Shown here piece by piece: positions 24,871 to 33,447 of a stretch of DNA of 64,000 nucleotides. The notes beneath the pieces were generated by a model, which had not been told where the DNA came from, did no database searches, and saw only the letters and a list, made by a program, of their open reading frames with translations. The stretch spans positions 1 through 64,000 of the forward strand of contig NZ_AMSF01000019.1 in assembly GCF_000334915.1 (NCBI RefSeq), written 5' to 3'. The translations under genes and the position numbers were made by a program. This stretch comes from Dyella ginsengisoli LA-4. GTDB lineage: Bacteria > Pseudomonadota > Gammaproteobacteria > Xanthomonadales > Rhodanobacteraceae. Position 1 is the stretch's first letter. The number at the start of each line of letters is the position of its first letter.

Positions 24871-25755
24871 TCAGCGGATCACGCCGTCGGCGGTGATGAC
24901 GCGCCGCCCGACGGGATCAATGGTCAGCACGCGGGTCGTGCCGATGCGGTCGCCGGGCTGGACTATCTCCAGGTGGCTACCAGCCTGTATCCACGCGACA
25001 CCGCGGCCGATCGAGGTGATCGTGTAGGCGTGTCCGTTGAGTGCGCGGACTTCGTCGGATGGCTTCTTTGCAAGCCCTGCTTTGGCGCGCCGCGTCGCTG
25101 AGCCAGAGCGCTTCGCGCCCTCCCGGCTGCCAGCAACCTGGGCGGCCAAGGCCTTCACCGCGCTCTGCACCTGCCCGAGCGTTTCCGCATCCTGCTTCAC
25201 CTGCGCGTCGAGCGCGGCGAACTGCCCTTGCGTAGGGACGCCAGCGGCAGGCTGCGGTGCGGTAGACGACGATGCAGCGGGCTGCGCGGATACCGGCGCG
25301 ACGGGCGCAAGCGGTTGCGCCGGAGCGGCAGCGACGGTCGCAGCTGACGTCGTGGGGCCGACGTCGTGGTCGACTGGAACCACGGGCTCCGCAGAGCCCG
25401 GCCCAGTGACCAGCAACGGCTGTGGAATACCCGGGCGGATCATCGCTCCGCGATCGGCCTGCACCGGGGCCGTAGTGGCCGCGCTGTTGGCCACGGGTGG
25501 AGCAAGGCGCGACCTCGGAGCAGGGGACGCCGGCCAGAACACCCACACCGCACCAGCCAGTCCCACCGCCGCCAGGATCGCCCAGGTGGGGATACCTCCC
25601 CCCTTCTTGGTGCCCGGCTTGGCGGTCGGCTTCGCCTTTGCGGGGGCCGGGCTGGCGGCCACGGGAGCCGGTGCGGGCGCGGTGGCTGCCTGCGGTGCCT
25701 TGCCGCTCATCGCGCCCTCACCGAACACATCGACATCGGTGGATGTTTCACTCAT
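24871..25755 (-). CDS. dotF: DotF/IcmG (TraP) inner-membrane protein, 294 aa
   Basis: A cytoplasmic Pro/Ala tail (1-56), one membrane helix (about 57-74), then a long periplasmic Ala/Pro-rich stretch, a coiled-coil segment (FAALDAQVKQDAETLGQVQSA) and a small folded C-terminal domain (AYTITSIGRGVAWIQAG...GRRVITADGVIR). This domain plan is that of DotF/IcmG and TraP. The first gene after operator C, it leads the dotF-to-dotA block. Confidence 0.8.
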   Translation of the reverse strand: MSETSTDVDVFGEGAMSGKAPQAATAPAPAPVAASPAPAKAKPTAKPGTKKGGGIPTWAILAAVGLAGAVWVFWPASPAPRSRLAPPVANSAATTAPVQADRGAMIRPGIPQPLLVTGPGSAEPVVPVDHDVGPTTSAATVAAAPAQPLAPVAPVSAQPAASSSTAPQPAAGVPTQGQFAALDAQVKQDAETLGQVQSAVKALAAQVAGSREGAKRSGSATRRAKAGLAKKPSDEVRALNGHAYTITSIGRGVAWIQAGSHLEIVQPGDRIGTTRVLTIDPVGRRVITADGVIR

Positions 25756-25772
25756 CGTTAAGCCCTTCCGGT

Positions 25773-25800
25773 GTTCCGTGGTATGTACACTATACGAACT
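25773..25800 (-). promoter_or_regulatory. plasmid-wide operator/promoter, copy C
   Basis: Half-sites GTTCCGT and ACGAACT, spacer 14 bases with an AT-rich core. It sits in the 68-base gap between dotG and dotF, so it gives the dotF-dotA genes their own regulated promoter in addition to read-through from dotI. Confidence 0.7.
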
Positions 25801-25823
25801 AAGAGCGGCGAGAAAGAGCCGCC

Positions 25824-27146
25824 TTACTGGGTTCCCGCGAAGCCCGTTGCCGATGGCGCCGTCGAAAACCTCAGGCCTGCAGGAAGGTGCGGCTGCGGGC
25901 TGGCCAGCGCCGCCGGCTGAGCACCAGCCTGAGTCTGCGAGCGCGTAAGAGCAGGCGCCGCAGCGACAGAGCCACCGCCTGCAGTCGGCTGCGCACCGGG
26001 CTTTGCCAGCTGCAGGTCGTCAGAGGCCAGCACCGGGCCGATAAACTGGATGCCGATCATCTCGCCGCGCCGGACGATGGTCTGCTTCGCCGGAATCTGC
26101 GCCGCTTCCTGCGTCAGCACCTGGGCGGAGTTCTGCCCGAGCCCGCCGGCAAAGGTGCCGGCGATGTTGCGCATGCTGGGCGACGACGGCGAGGTGGTGA
26201 TGATGCCGCCCTGCGGGGTAACGATGGTCTGCTGGTTCGAGTTGGCGAACAACTGGCCGGTGGCCGCAAGACCGCTGGCCACCGCCGGCAACACGATGCG
26301 GGTGAAGTAGTGATGGTGGACGTCGCCCGAAAGCGCCGTGCGGCTCGTTTCGAGGTCGACCGGCTTCGCATCGATCTTGTACGAGTGCCCCTGATAGAGC
26401 ATCGCGTCGAAGGTCAGATCCACATCGTTGTTCAACCGCTTGTAGCCGTTCGCGTACAGCGTGGCGCCGGCATACGGTTGGCCTGGTGGGACCACTGCCC
26501 GCACCATCGACGACTCGTCGGTGTCGATCTCCGTGAGCAGCTGCGCGTAGGTGGTCGCGTAGGGCGCCACGATGACCTTTTGCTGCAATGCCGCCATCAA
26601 GGCGGCAGACCCGGCATCAGCACTCTCGCCCGCCCCCTCCGCGCTCGAACCGTCGAACGCGGAGGCGTAGCCGGGCTCCTGGTCGACCTTCGCCGCCACG
26701 ATGCCGGTGTCGTCGGACCAGTTTTTCATCATGCCGACCAGGCTTTGCATGTCGTTCTTGGAGAGATAGCGCCCCCCGGTCACCGGCATCGGCGCCACAT
26801 AGTGCGCCTGCTGCGGCGCTGGTGCGGCCGCAGCGCGTTGCTCCGGCTTGGGAGCGACCGGCTTCACCGGCTGCTCCATGGTGGACAGCGCCGCGATGTA
26901 GGTGCCGCCAGAGGCCTCCGCATGGTCCGCGTTGCGGGTGTCGAACTTACGCTGCACGTCGTTGTAGTGCGGGCTCTCGCTGGTCTTGGCGCCCTTCCCG
27001 ACCACGTTTATTGGCGCAATCTGCGAGGCGGCCGTCGTGGACTTGCTGAAGTAGCCGTACCCGATGTAGCCGACAAGCAGCACGGCCAGCACAATCGCTG
27101 CGACCACGATGCCGGCATGTCGCTTCACTTCCGAATCTGCGGCCAT
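25824..27146 (-). CDS. dotG: DotG/IcmE (TraO) core-complex protein, 440 aa
   Basis: Short cytoplasmic N-terminus, one membrane helix at about 11-32, a variable periplasmic linker, and a C-terminal VirB10/TrbI-like domain (YATTYAQLLTEIDTDESSMVRAVV, ANGYKRLNNDVDLTFDAMLY, then ARIPAKQTIVRRGEMIGIQF-type end). DotG spans the envelope and forms the channel with DotC, DotD and DotH. It is shorter than Legionella DotG (about 1050 aa), which has a long repeat insert, and close to IncI TraO. Confidence 0.9.
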   Translation of the reverse strand: MAADSEVKRHAGIVVAAIVLAVLLVGYIGYGYFSKSTTAASQIAPINVVGKGAKTSESPHYNDVQRKFDTRNADHAEASGGTYIAALSTMEQPVKPVAPKPEQRAAAAPAPQQAHYVAPMPVTGGRYLSKNDMQSLVGMMKNWSDDTGIVAAKVDQEPGYASAFDGSSAEGAGESADAGSAALMAALQQKVIVAPYATTYAQLLTEIDTDESSMVRAVVPPGQPYAGATLYANGYKRLNNDVDLTFDAMLYQGHSYKIDAKPVDLETSRTALSGDVHHHYFTRIVLPAVASGLAATGQLFANSNQQTIVTPQGGIITTSPSSPSMRNIAGTFAGGLGQNSAQVLTQEAAQIPAKQTIVRRGEMIGIQFIGPVLASDDLQLAKPGAQPTAGGGSVAAAPALTRSQTQAGAQPAALASPQPHLPAGLRFSTAPSATGFAGTQ

Positions 27147-27151
27147 GGCGA

Positions 27152-28300
27152 TTACTCGATGTCCAAGGTGAGGGAGAGGTTGTCGCCCCCCTGCGAGAGG
27201 GCGATGAGCGGCGTAGGGGCCAGCTTGTAGACGTGCATCCCGTCGGCCGACGACGTGGTTTCATCGAACGCCGATCGAATACTCAGCGGCGTGCGCAGGT
27301 AGAAGGAGTCGCCGAGCTGCCACACCTGGGTGTGGGCCGGTGCCCCGCCCACGATGCTGATCGGCTTGGCGCCAGCGGGCGGCGTTCCGTCGAGGAACGC
27401 TTGCAGAGCATCGTCGTAGAGCCCGATTTGCGCCGGGCCGAGGATCGAGGCCTTCGCGTTCGGCCCACGGCCCGGCACATGCAGGTCCAGCCGGTAATCC
27501 ACGATGCGCGTCTTGGCGTCGCTATCCGGGTCGCCAGAAGTCAGCTTAAGCATGACTGGCGTGGCAAGGCCTTTCAGGAACACCGCGACGCCTACCTGCT
27601 CGTAGGACGACCTCGCCGTGATCACGATCGAGGGAGTGCCCTTCAACCACACGACGTCGAAGTTCTCGTTGCCCGGCAAGCGAGGCGCGGCGGCCAACGG
27701 CCACGGCGCGCCGGTCGAATCGAGGAATACCACCGTCGAGGGTTCATTGCGCGCCGTACGCACCAATGGCGGTGCGCCGCCCGGTGACAGGTCGACAGCG
27801 ATCGTGGAAATCCGCGGGACCGTGGTGACTGGCTGCTGCGCCTTCGCGCGGCGCGTCTCGTCGAAGTCCTGGTGCAGCTCCTTGATTTCGGGCGCCGTGA
27901 ACGGCGACACCACATCCCGCGCCTGGTTGATCAACGGCGGCGGCGGGATAGTTGGCTGACCAGCGGCGCTGCTCGGCTGAGGCTGTCCGCCGGCAACCGG
28001 CGTCTCGCCAACAGTGCCGCCGTAGTTCTCCGGCCCGTTCGTCGGCGCCTGGAAGTTGGGGGCTTGCGGAGCCGTTGCCGCCTGCGCCGAGGGAAAGCCA
28101 CCAGCGTCCTGCGGCGCGCTGGCGCTCACCCACTGCGGGTCAGGCGCTTGCTGCTGACCGCCCTGCCCTGCTGCCGCTGCTGCTGCGGCGACCTGCGATG
28201 GCGTCGGCTGCTGTGTAACGGCGGTCTGGGCCGCTGCTCCGGTGCTGGCGACCAACACCGCCACCAGGAACACCAAGATCAAGCTCCGCTGTGCGTGCAT
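27152..28300 (-). CDS. dotH: DotH/IcmK (TraN) outer-membrane core protein, 382 aa
   Basis: ATG at 28300 gives a good signal peptide (RSLILVFLVAVLVASTGAAAQ). A Pro/Gln-rich linker follows, then the folded DotH domain (VSPFTAPEIKELHQDFDETRRA, PRISTIAVDLSPGG, TVVFLDSTGAPWPLAA), the conserved heart of the family. DotH forms the outer-membrane ring with DotC and DotD. A start at 28315 overlapping the dotI stop is possible but would disturb the signal peptide. Confidence 0.9.
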   Translation of the reverse strand: MHAQRSLILVFLVAVLVASTGAAAQTAVTQQPTPSQVAAAAAAAGQGGQQQAPDPQWVSASAPQDAGGFPSAQAATAPQAPNFQAPTNGPENYGGTVGETPVAGGQPQPSSAAGQPTIPPPPLINQARDVVSPFTAPEIKELHQDFDETRRAKAQQPVTTVPRISTIAVDLSPGGAPPLVRTARNEPSTVVFLDSTGAPWPLAAAPRLPGNENFDVVWLKGTPSIVITARSSYEQVGVAVFLKGLATPVMLKLTSGDPDSDAKTRIVDYRLDLHVPGRGPNAKASILGPAQIGLYDDALQAFLDGTPPAGAKPISIVGGAPAHTQVWQLGDSFYLRTPLSIRSAFDETTSSADGMHVYKLAPTPLIALSQGGDNLSLTLDIE

Positions 28301-28311
28301 CGTAGGTGTCC

Positions 28312-28995
28312 TCACTGGGGCTTGGTGACGACTTCGGCCACGCCGATGCCTTCAACCGAGTCGAGGGTGGGAATGCGTCGGATCCGAACGGTTGCCATCA
28401 GGCGCTGGTCCGGCATTTCGGTGGTCTGGCCGACCAACTTCAAAGTAAGGGGGAAGCGCACCACCCACGCGTAAGTCCCGTCCTCCGGACCGTCGGCGAC
28501 AAGAACCCCGGTGCCGGTCGACGACGTCAGGTTCATGCGGCGATCCCTAATCATCGCGAGGATCCCGTTGGCCTGAAGGCCATCGATGAAGCTCTTGAAG
28601 CCGGACCGGGTGAAGCGGCCACGGCATCCCTCCAGCTGGCCCTGGTAATTGCTGAAGTCGAGCGCGAAGCACTCTTCAAGTGTCCGCTTACCGAACGAGA
28701 TCACGTCCGCTGGGGTGCGGTATGGAGCCGACAGCGGCGTCATTGGGATGATGCGGTTGTTGTCCGCGGCGAAGTACGTGCGATGAGGTGTCATGACGAA
28801 ATAGGCCATGAACGCGACGACAACCGCGAGCACCAGATTCGCGAGGGCGTTCATGATCGTCACGCCGATAACGAGGTCCTTGGTGCGCTTCGCCTTACGG
28901 CGATCTTCATGGGCGCGCAGCGCCGGATCCAAGCTGTCTTGCGAGCGATGGAGCTTGCTCGCGGCTTCTTTCAGACCATCATCTGCTGCGCTCAT
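28312..28995 (-). CDS. dotI: DotI/IcmL (TraM) inner-membrane protein, 227 aa
   Basis: Cytoplasmic basic N-terminus, one membrane helix (about 41-67) and a periplasmic VirB8-like domain (TPADVISFGKRTLEECFALDFSNYQ, then AWVVRFPLTLKLVGQ). DotI is the VirB8-fold component of type IVB systems. It is the first gene of the dotI-dotH-dotG group and lies 26 bases downstream of operator copy D. Confidence 0.9.
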   Translation of the reverse strand: MSAADDGLKEAASKLHRSQDSLDPALRAHEDRRKAKRTKDLVIGVTIMNALANLVLAVVVAFMAYFVMTPHRTYFAADNNRIIPMTPLSAPYRTPADVISFGKRTLEECFALDFSNYQGQLEGCRGRFTRSGFKSFIDGLQANGILAMIRDRRMNLTSSTGTGVLVADGPEDGTYAWVVRFPLTLKLVGQTTEMPDQRLMATVRIRRIPTLDSVEGIGVAEVVTKPQ

Positions 28996-29020
28996 CGGGC
29001 GGGATTCCCCTTGCTTCGGT

Positions 29021-29048
29021 TGTCCGCATTATACACACAACACGGACA
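29021..29048 (-). promoter_or_regulatory. plasmid-wide operator/promoter, copy D
   Basis: Half-sites TGTCCGC and ACGGACA with a 14-base spacer. On the minus strand the core contains a perfect -10 box, TATAAT (29033 to 29028), pointing to dotI. The operator therefore covers the promoter itself. Confidence 0.8.
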
Positions 29049-29081
29049 GAACAAGCCCGCAAAATGGGGTGCTGAGGCCGC

Positions 29082-29159
29082 CGAACTACACGAGCTACAC
29101 CGGCCGCGTGGGAACTGTAGAAGGTTCCCACGTCACGGCCCGTGCATCTGTGCATTTCG
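29082..29159. repeat. 78-bp structured repeat, copy 1
   Basis: Nearly identical to 63678-63755 in the same orientation. The centre is a stem GTGGGAAC/GTTCCCAC with an 8-base loop, extended by GGCCG/CGGCC. In copy 2 the closing pair is swapped (GTGGGAAG/CTTCCCAC), so pairing is kept. It begins 30 bases beyond the rep stop, on rep's downstream side. Possible structured RNA, terminator or protein-binding site. Confidence 0.75.
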
Positions 29160-29189
29160 TCTTTGCAGCTTCCTGGAGACGCCTGCCGC

Positions 29190-29930
29190 CTACGCCTCGA
29201 ACAGCTCTTGCTGCCGCTCTATTTCGATCTCAAACCGAAACCCGACGACCTTCCGCCCGGACCGCAGTGGCTGGGCGACTACACGCAGATCCGTGTGCTG
29301 GTTGATATCCGACACCGCCGGGTCGATCACCCGCACGCGAAGGTTTTTCACGTCGGCGTACTTGTCGCCCAGGTCGAACATGTCACGCAGCCGATCGAGC
29401 GCCAGCTCGCGGTACCCGGTGGTCTTGAACTGCGCGCAAATCTCATACAAGCGTATCGAGTAGAAGGACGACAAGCTGCCCACGTTGCGAAGTTCGTACG
29501 TGGTGAACTCTTTGTGCAGCATCGTCAGATACGGGATCACGTCGGGCGAAAAGCCCAGGGTCACGAATCCCTCGCCCGGGGCGTACTCGGACATCCAGAC
29601 CCAGCGGATGTTGCGCTCGATCTTGCCGCGCGTTCCGTGGCGAATCTCCTTGATCGTGCGGCTGTAAAGCCTGCTGGAAGCTTCCTCAAGCGAATCGTAC
29701 GCGTCGCGGCGATCAATCCCGAAGGTGTCCGCGAAGTCCACGGCGGACAACCGGACAGTGCCGTTTTCCGGGAGGGGTTTGCGCGGGTCCAGCTTGGCGG
29801 CACACGCCAGAACCATTCGTTTCTCGTTGAGCGTGAGCGTGTGCCCTGCCTCAATCAGTCTGTTCGACTGGGTGACCAGGTGATTCACCACGGTGGGGGT
29901 CGGTACCGGAGCCAGCGCAGTCGCGTTCAT
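29190..29930 (-). CDS. repA: replication initiator RepA, Rep_3 (winged-helix) family, 246 aa
   Basis: Start ATG at 29930; longer frames upstream only read through iterons. The sequence has the Rep_3/RepE pattern: VTQSNRLIEAGHTLTLNEKRMVLACAAKL, RDAYDSLEEASSRLYSRTI, SSFYSIRLYEICAQF, RDMFDLGDKYADVKNLRVRVI. These proteins bind iterons as monomers to start replication and repress their own gene as dimers. The iterons lie directly upstream (29943 to 30758) and an inverted repeat at 29970-30001 fits the dimer site. Confidence 0.92.
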   Translation of the reverse strand: MNATALAPVPTPTVVNHLVTQSNRLIEAGHTLTLNEKRMVLACAAKLDPRKPLPENGTVRLSAVDFADTFGIDRRDAYDSLEEASSRLYSRTIKEIRHGTRGKIERNIRWVWMSEYAPGEGFVTLGFSPDVIPYLTMLHKEFTTYELRNVGSLSSFYSIRLYEICAQFKTTGYRELALDRLRDMFDLGDKYADVKNLRVRVIDPAVSDINQHTDLRVVAQPLRSGRKVVGFRFEIEIERQQELFEA

Positions 29931-29969
29931 GGTCTGCCCATGCAGGAGATTTGTACCTGATAAGCTAAC

Positions 29970-30001
29970 GGGTACAGGTACAGCATGCAATGCCTGTACC
30001 C
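29970..30001. promoter_or_regulatory. rep operator, inverted repeat of iteron half-sites
   Basis: GGGTACAGG and CCTGTACCC, 9-bp arms, 14 bases apart, 40 bases upstream of repA. The arms share the TGTACC core with the iterons, the usual design for Rep-dimer autorepression. An iteron-like copy also lies at 29944-29960. Confidence 0.7.
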
Positions 30002-30030
30002 CATGGCGCAATGGCCTGCGCGATCGAGCC

Positions 30031-30501
30031 GGAAATCTGTACCTGATAGCCCGGCGCCCTGCCCTATCCCATCCATTCGATAGCCCTGCTTTTCCCTGCT
30101 CGTCGGTTCGATGCGCCACCGGAAATCTGTACCTGATGGCCGAGCCCAGATTCGAGCCGGCGAGCAGCATGACCGGAAATCTGTACCTGACGCCCCTGTC
30201 CGGTGGACCGGAAGCCGCTGATTTTGGCGCCCATGGGGCACGCGGAGGGGCTTTTCGGCCGCTCGCGAAGATCCTTTAGCGCACCAGCTGGCCAGACAGG
30301 GAATCTGTACCTGATAAGACGGCGCTAAAGCCTTGGAAACACAGGGCTCATGAGGGGCGCAGGAAATCTGTACCTGATGCATGTCGCGGCCTGCTCACCG
30401 GAAATCTGTACCTGATCACTTTAGGCGTCACCGTGACCGGAAATCTGTAGCTGATGCAGGTTCGCCCACGACAGTGCCCGCTACCGGAAATCTGTACCTG
30501 A
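30031..30501 (+). repeat. scattered iterons (about eight copies)
   Basis: Copies of GGAAATCTGTACCTGA begin at about 30031, 30121, 30175, 30299, 30362, 30400, 30439 (one base changed) and 30486, all in one orientation but irregularly spaced. Such scattered copies outside the core array usually serve copy-number control by handcuffing. No gene is supported in this stretch. Confidence 0.85.
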
Positions 30502-30589
30502 AGCTTCCGCCGATGCTCAACCAGGCCTCCGTGCAGTCAATCAAGCGCACCAGGGCGCTGCAGGCGCCGCTCTGAGCCTCCTGGCTGTG

Positions 30590-30900
30590 CATAGTTGGTG
30601 GATAACATTTGGATTGCCAGTGGATTACAGCGGAAATCTGTACCGGCACTACCGGAAATCTGTACCGCGTTGGCCGGGAATCTGTACCTCACCACACCGG
30701 AAATCTGTACCGCGATCACCGGAAATCTGTACCTGATCGACCGGAAATCTGTACCCGACGCCCCTTGCAAGCCGTTGTTTTTACGTCAATTTCATCCGCC
30801 GAAAACAAGATTCTAAAACAAGGCTAAAACAAGCTTTTCAAAAACAAGCAATAACAAGCTTTTAAAAAGGGAGGCTGTGGTTGGATAAGAAATGACCAAT
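30590..30900 (+). other. oriV: regular iteron array, DnaA box and AT-rich unwinding region
   Basis: Six iterons (GGAAATCTGTACC core) start at 30632, 30654, 30676, 30699, 30721 and 30743, a 22-23 base period that puts them on one face of the helix. A DnaA-box-like TTATCCAC (minus strand, about 30598-30605) precedes them. After them, 30780-30870 is AT-rich with five AACAAG repeats, a likely duplex-unwinding element. Together this is a standard theta origin for a Rep_3 plasmid. Confidence 0.85.
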
Positions 30901-30921
30901 CGGGCAAAAAAGCGCCGACCT

Positions 30922-31209
30922 CCCCCCATCCCTGGGGGGCACCCCGTCGCTAACGCGACGGCCCCGGTGGCCATCCATGGCCACCAGAAGCAGACCTCGC
31001 GGGACTGATGCCCACCCCGCTGTAGACGCCGGAGAAGCAACAAAGCAATCGGAGCGGGCATCCTGCCCGCACCAATACCACGTCCATTGCTTCGCGAGGG
31101 GCTGCGCCCCTCCTGTCAGCCCTTCGCCGGCAAGCCGGCGAAGGGCTCGAAGTCGACCTCCCGGGGGGACCAAAAAGGTCCCCCCCAAAACGGCGGCAAG
31201 CCGCCGTTT
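30922..31209. repeat. cascade of seven perfect hairpins between oriV and parA
   Basis: Perfect inverted repeats: 30922-30939 (CCCCCCA/TGGGGGG), 30946-30959 (GTCGC/GCGAC), 30966-30985 (GGTGGCCAT arms), 31096-31112 (GAGGGGC arms), 31118-31147 (14-bp arms AGCCCTTCGCCGGC, 2-base loop), 31163-31185 (GGGGGGACC arms) and 31188-31209 (AAACGGCGG arms). No supported gene lies in 30900-31578. Such a density suggests a single-strand origin, a replication barrier or a recombination site. Confidence 0.7.
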
Positions 31210-31421
31210 CGGCTCCCCTCCCCTCCCTTGGGTTTAGCGGCGAAGGGGCAAGGGGGTGCCTCGCTCCCCTTCCGGCATGGCCCTGTACTGGCACCAGGTG
31301 GTTGTGGTGATCCACCAAGAGCGCATCCGTGGGGGCTCCGCCCCCACAACCGGCTCCGAGCTACGGCCTCCGTAAGCGGGTATGGGAACGCCCTGCCCTG
31401 CCCCGAGTTCTCGCCGACGAA

Positions 31422-31439
31422 TTTCTCGCATGAGAGAAA
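31422..31439. promoter_or_regulatory. par-region palindrome, copy 1 (putative parS/operator)
   Basis: TTTCTCGCATGAGAGAAA, an 18-bp inverted repeat. It recurs at 33785 and 33857 (flanking the end of the korA-like gene) and as a perfect shorter form at 42009. Location around parA-parB suggests a ParB-binding centromere or regulator site. Confidence 0.65.
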
Positions 31440-31440
31440 A

Positions 31441-31515
31441 GTGTTGCGAAAGGTGTTGCAAACCGAATCGAGGTGTTGCAACATCTGTTGCGTAGCGCAC
31501 CACATCGCGCAACAC
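31441..31515. repeat. GTGTTGC repeats upstream of parA
   Basis: GTGTTGC at 31441, 31453 and 31473, TGTTGC at 31486, and the inverse GCAACAC at 31509. They lie in the 60-140 bases before parA and may be its operator or part of the centromere. Confidence 0.5.
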
Positions 31516-31578
31516 ATGATGCCGCTGCCCGTCTTGTGAGCGGTGCTGACCACCTGATCGGCTGAAAGGAGAAACCGG

Positions 31579-32385
31579 ATGCCTCCACGCATCATCGCGT
31601 GTTCCAACATCAAAGGCGGCGAAGGCAAGACCACCCTCGCCCGCCACCTGGCCCACTTCGCGGAAGAACGGGGATTGCGCACGCTCGCGATCGACCTGGA
31701 TCCTCAGGGGGACCTTTCCGCGTCACTAACCCCGTTGGCCATGGAGGTCGACGAGGATGAAGCGTCCAACTCGGCGGAGCTTTTCATCGCGGACTTCGAC
31801 GTCGCCAACGTCAAGCTCATCAACGTGAGCGATCGCCTCGCCCTACTCCACTCGACCGACGATCTGGACGAGGTCACCGAGCTGGACGAGCGGTCCTCCG
31901 CCCTGGTGAAACGGGCGCGGGACAACATCCGTGCCCTGGCCAAGGATTTCGACGTGGTCATCGTGGACACGCCGACCAATGCGGCCACCTGCTACAAGAC
32001 CGGGATGGCGGCGGCTCACGTCACGGTGTCGCCCCTGCAGCTGGACACCTACGGCATGCGCGGTGCCCAGAAGTTCATCCGCAAGCTCAACCAGGTCAAG
32101 AGCACCTTCAACCCGACCGTGAAGCATCTCGGGTTCGTGGTGAATCGCTACAACAGCCGCGCCAAATCGCATGCCCAGATGGTGGAGGAACTGCGCGAAG
32201 CCGGGTTCAACCTGTTCCCGACGATCTTGCGGGAACGCGCCGCCGTTCAGGACGCGCTCGATCGACAGATGCCCGTCTGGAGCGGCCCTCGCGGCACGGT
32301 CAATCGAACCGCAGCCAAAGAGTTCCGCAACATGTGCGCCGAGGTCTATCTCGGGGCCGGTGTCGCGCTTCCCGTCAGCGCGTAA
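31579..32385 (+). CDS. parA: ParA partition ATPase, 268 aa
   Basis: Deviant Walker A KGGEGKTT (residues 12-19), Walker A' LAIDLDPQGDLSASL and Walker B DVVIVDTPTN identify a ParA/MinD ATPase. It has no N-terminal HTH, so it is a small (type Ib-like or IncC-like) ParA. GAAAGGAGAAACC supplies the ribosome-binding site. ParA drives plasmid segregation with ParB encoded 15 bases downstream. Repeats and a palindrome before it suggest autoregulation. Confidence 0.93.
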   Translation: MPPRIIACSNIKGGEGKTTLARHLAHFAEERGLRTLAIDLDPQGDLSASLTPLAMEVDEDEASNSAELFIADFDVANVKLINVSDRLALLHSTDDLDEVTELDERSSALVKRARDNIRALAKDFDVVIVDTPTNAATCYKTGMAAAHVTVSPLQLDTYGMRGAQKFIRKLNQVKSTFNPTVKHLGFVVNRYNSRAKSHAQMVEELREAGFNLFPTILRERAAVQDALDRQMPVWSGPRGTVNRTAAKEFRNMCAEVYLGAGVALPVSA

Positions 32386-32400
32386 GGAGTGAGGTGACTT

Positions 32401-33447
32401 ATGGCAAAGCTAAGCAGCCTGCGACTGAGCACCCTCAAGGGCATGAAGACCGAGGACGAGGCCAAGATGGTCCTCAAGATCGACCTGGACGACATGATTC
32501 CCGATCCGAGCCAGCCACGAACGAAGTTCAAGCAGGAAACGCTGGAGGAATTGGCCGGCAACATGGCCCAGCACGGGCAGATGGTGCCTGTGCTGGTTCG
32601 GGAGAATCTATCCGGCGAAGGTCCGCCGTTCATGCTCTTCGACGGTGAACGGCGTTGGCGTGCTGCGAAGTTGCAGGGCGTTCCGAGTCAGCTGGAGGCC
32701 ATCGTCTATGCCGGCGACGTGGACCCGGATGTGATCCTAGATCGCCAGGCCCTGATCAACGAGCAAAACGAGAAGATGTCCTTCGAGGACCGCGCAGCTT
32801 ATTACCAGAAGCGGATCAACAAGTACGGATCCGTGGAAAAAGCCGCCGAGAAGCTTGGCGTGAATCCCAAGCGGATCTACAAGGTGCTCCAGGCTGGCAC
32901 CTTGGATGGTGCGGCAGGCGTGGCGCGCGACCTGGAACTTAGCAAGGATGCCGAGACGCTCAATGGCATTGGCGCACTGGAGAAGAAGGATCCGCAAGCA
33001 GCGCAGACGCTGGTCGACCAGGCGAAGGCGACCGGGAAGAAGATCACCCGGCAAGATGTGACGGAAGCCAACCGCGCCGCGCGAGCCAAGAAGGAAGGGA
33101 AGGCTGGTGCGGGGTCCAAGCCGGCGACCACCCCGGCACCGGCACCGGCGTCTGCACCCGTGGCCGCGACGCCGCCGGCAAGCAACGACGACGGCCAGGC
33201 GGTTCGGCCGGCGGACGTCTCCGGGCGAGCGGTCTCAGCTCCGCGCATTTTTGTCAGTTGGGACGGGAAGGATGCCGGGCACTCGAAGCTTTGGAAGCAG
33301 CTCGAAAAGCTGGGGCAGGCGCAGCTGGACCTGTCGTCGGCTGCAGACGGTGAGGGCAATGCGGCAGTGACGTTCGGCAACGACCGAAAGCTGAACTTCT
33401 TTCCGCTTGCCGGCCTGCGCATCGAGCGGATCGAGGCTGGCCAGTGA
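32401..33447 (+). CDS. parB: ParB/KorB-like partition protein, 348 aa
   Basis: Contains the ParB N-terminal domain with IPDPSQPRTKF, LVRENL and the CTP-binding GERRWRAAK motif (about 83-91), a central HTH (VEKAAEKLGVNPKRIYKVLQAG), an Ala/Pro-rich linker and a C-terminal domain (KLWKQLEKLGQAQLDL...LRIERIEAG) for dimerisation. It is KorB-like in layout. It should bind parS, probably the palindromes at 31422, 33785 and 33857. Four-base overlap with the next gene. Confidence 0.92.
   Translation: MAKLSSLRLSTLKGMKTEDEAKMVLKIDLDDMIPDPSQPRTKFKQETLEELAGNMAQHGQMVPVLVRENLSGEGPPFMLFDGERRWRAAKLQGVPSQLEAIVYAGDVDPDVILDRQALINEQNEKMSFEDRAAYYQKRINKYGSVEKAAEKLGVNPKRIYKVLQAGTLDGAAGVARDLELSKDAETLNGIGALEKKDPQAAQTLVDQAKATGKKITRQDVTEANRAARAKKEGKAGAGSKPATTPAPAPASAPVAATPPASNDDGQAVRPADVSGRAVSAPRIFVSWDGKDAGHSKLWKQLEKLGQAQLDLSSAADGEGNAAVTFGNDRKLNFFPLAGLRIERIEAGQ

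Noticed and set aside
30031-30758. Possible CRISPR array (16-base repeats at about 22-base spacing)
   Set aside because: Intervals between repeats are only about 6 bases in the regular array and irregular elsewhere; position beside repA makes them iterons.
31231-31245. IncP KorB-type operator (TTTAGCGGC) before parA, and a similar half at about 39041
   Set aside because: Only half of the TTTAGC-GCTAAA palindrome is present at each place.
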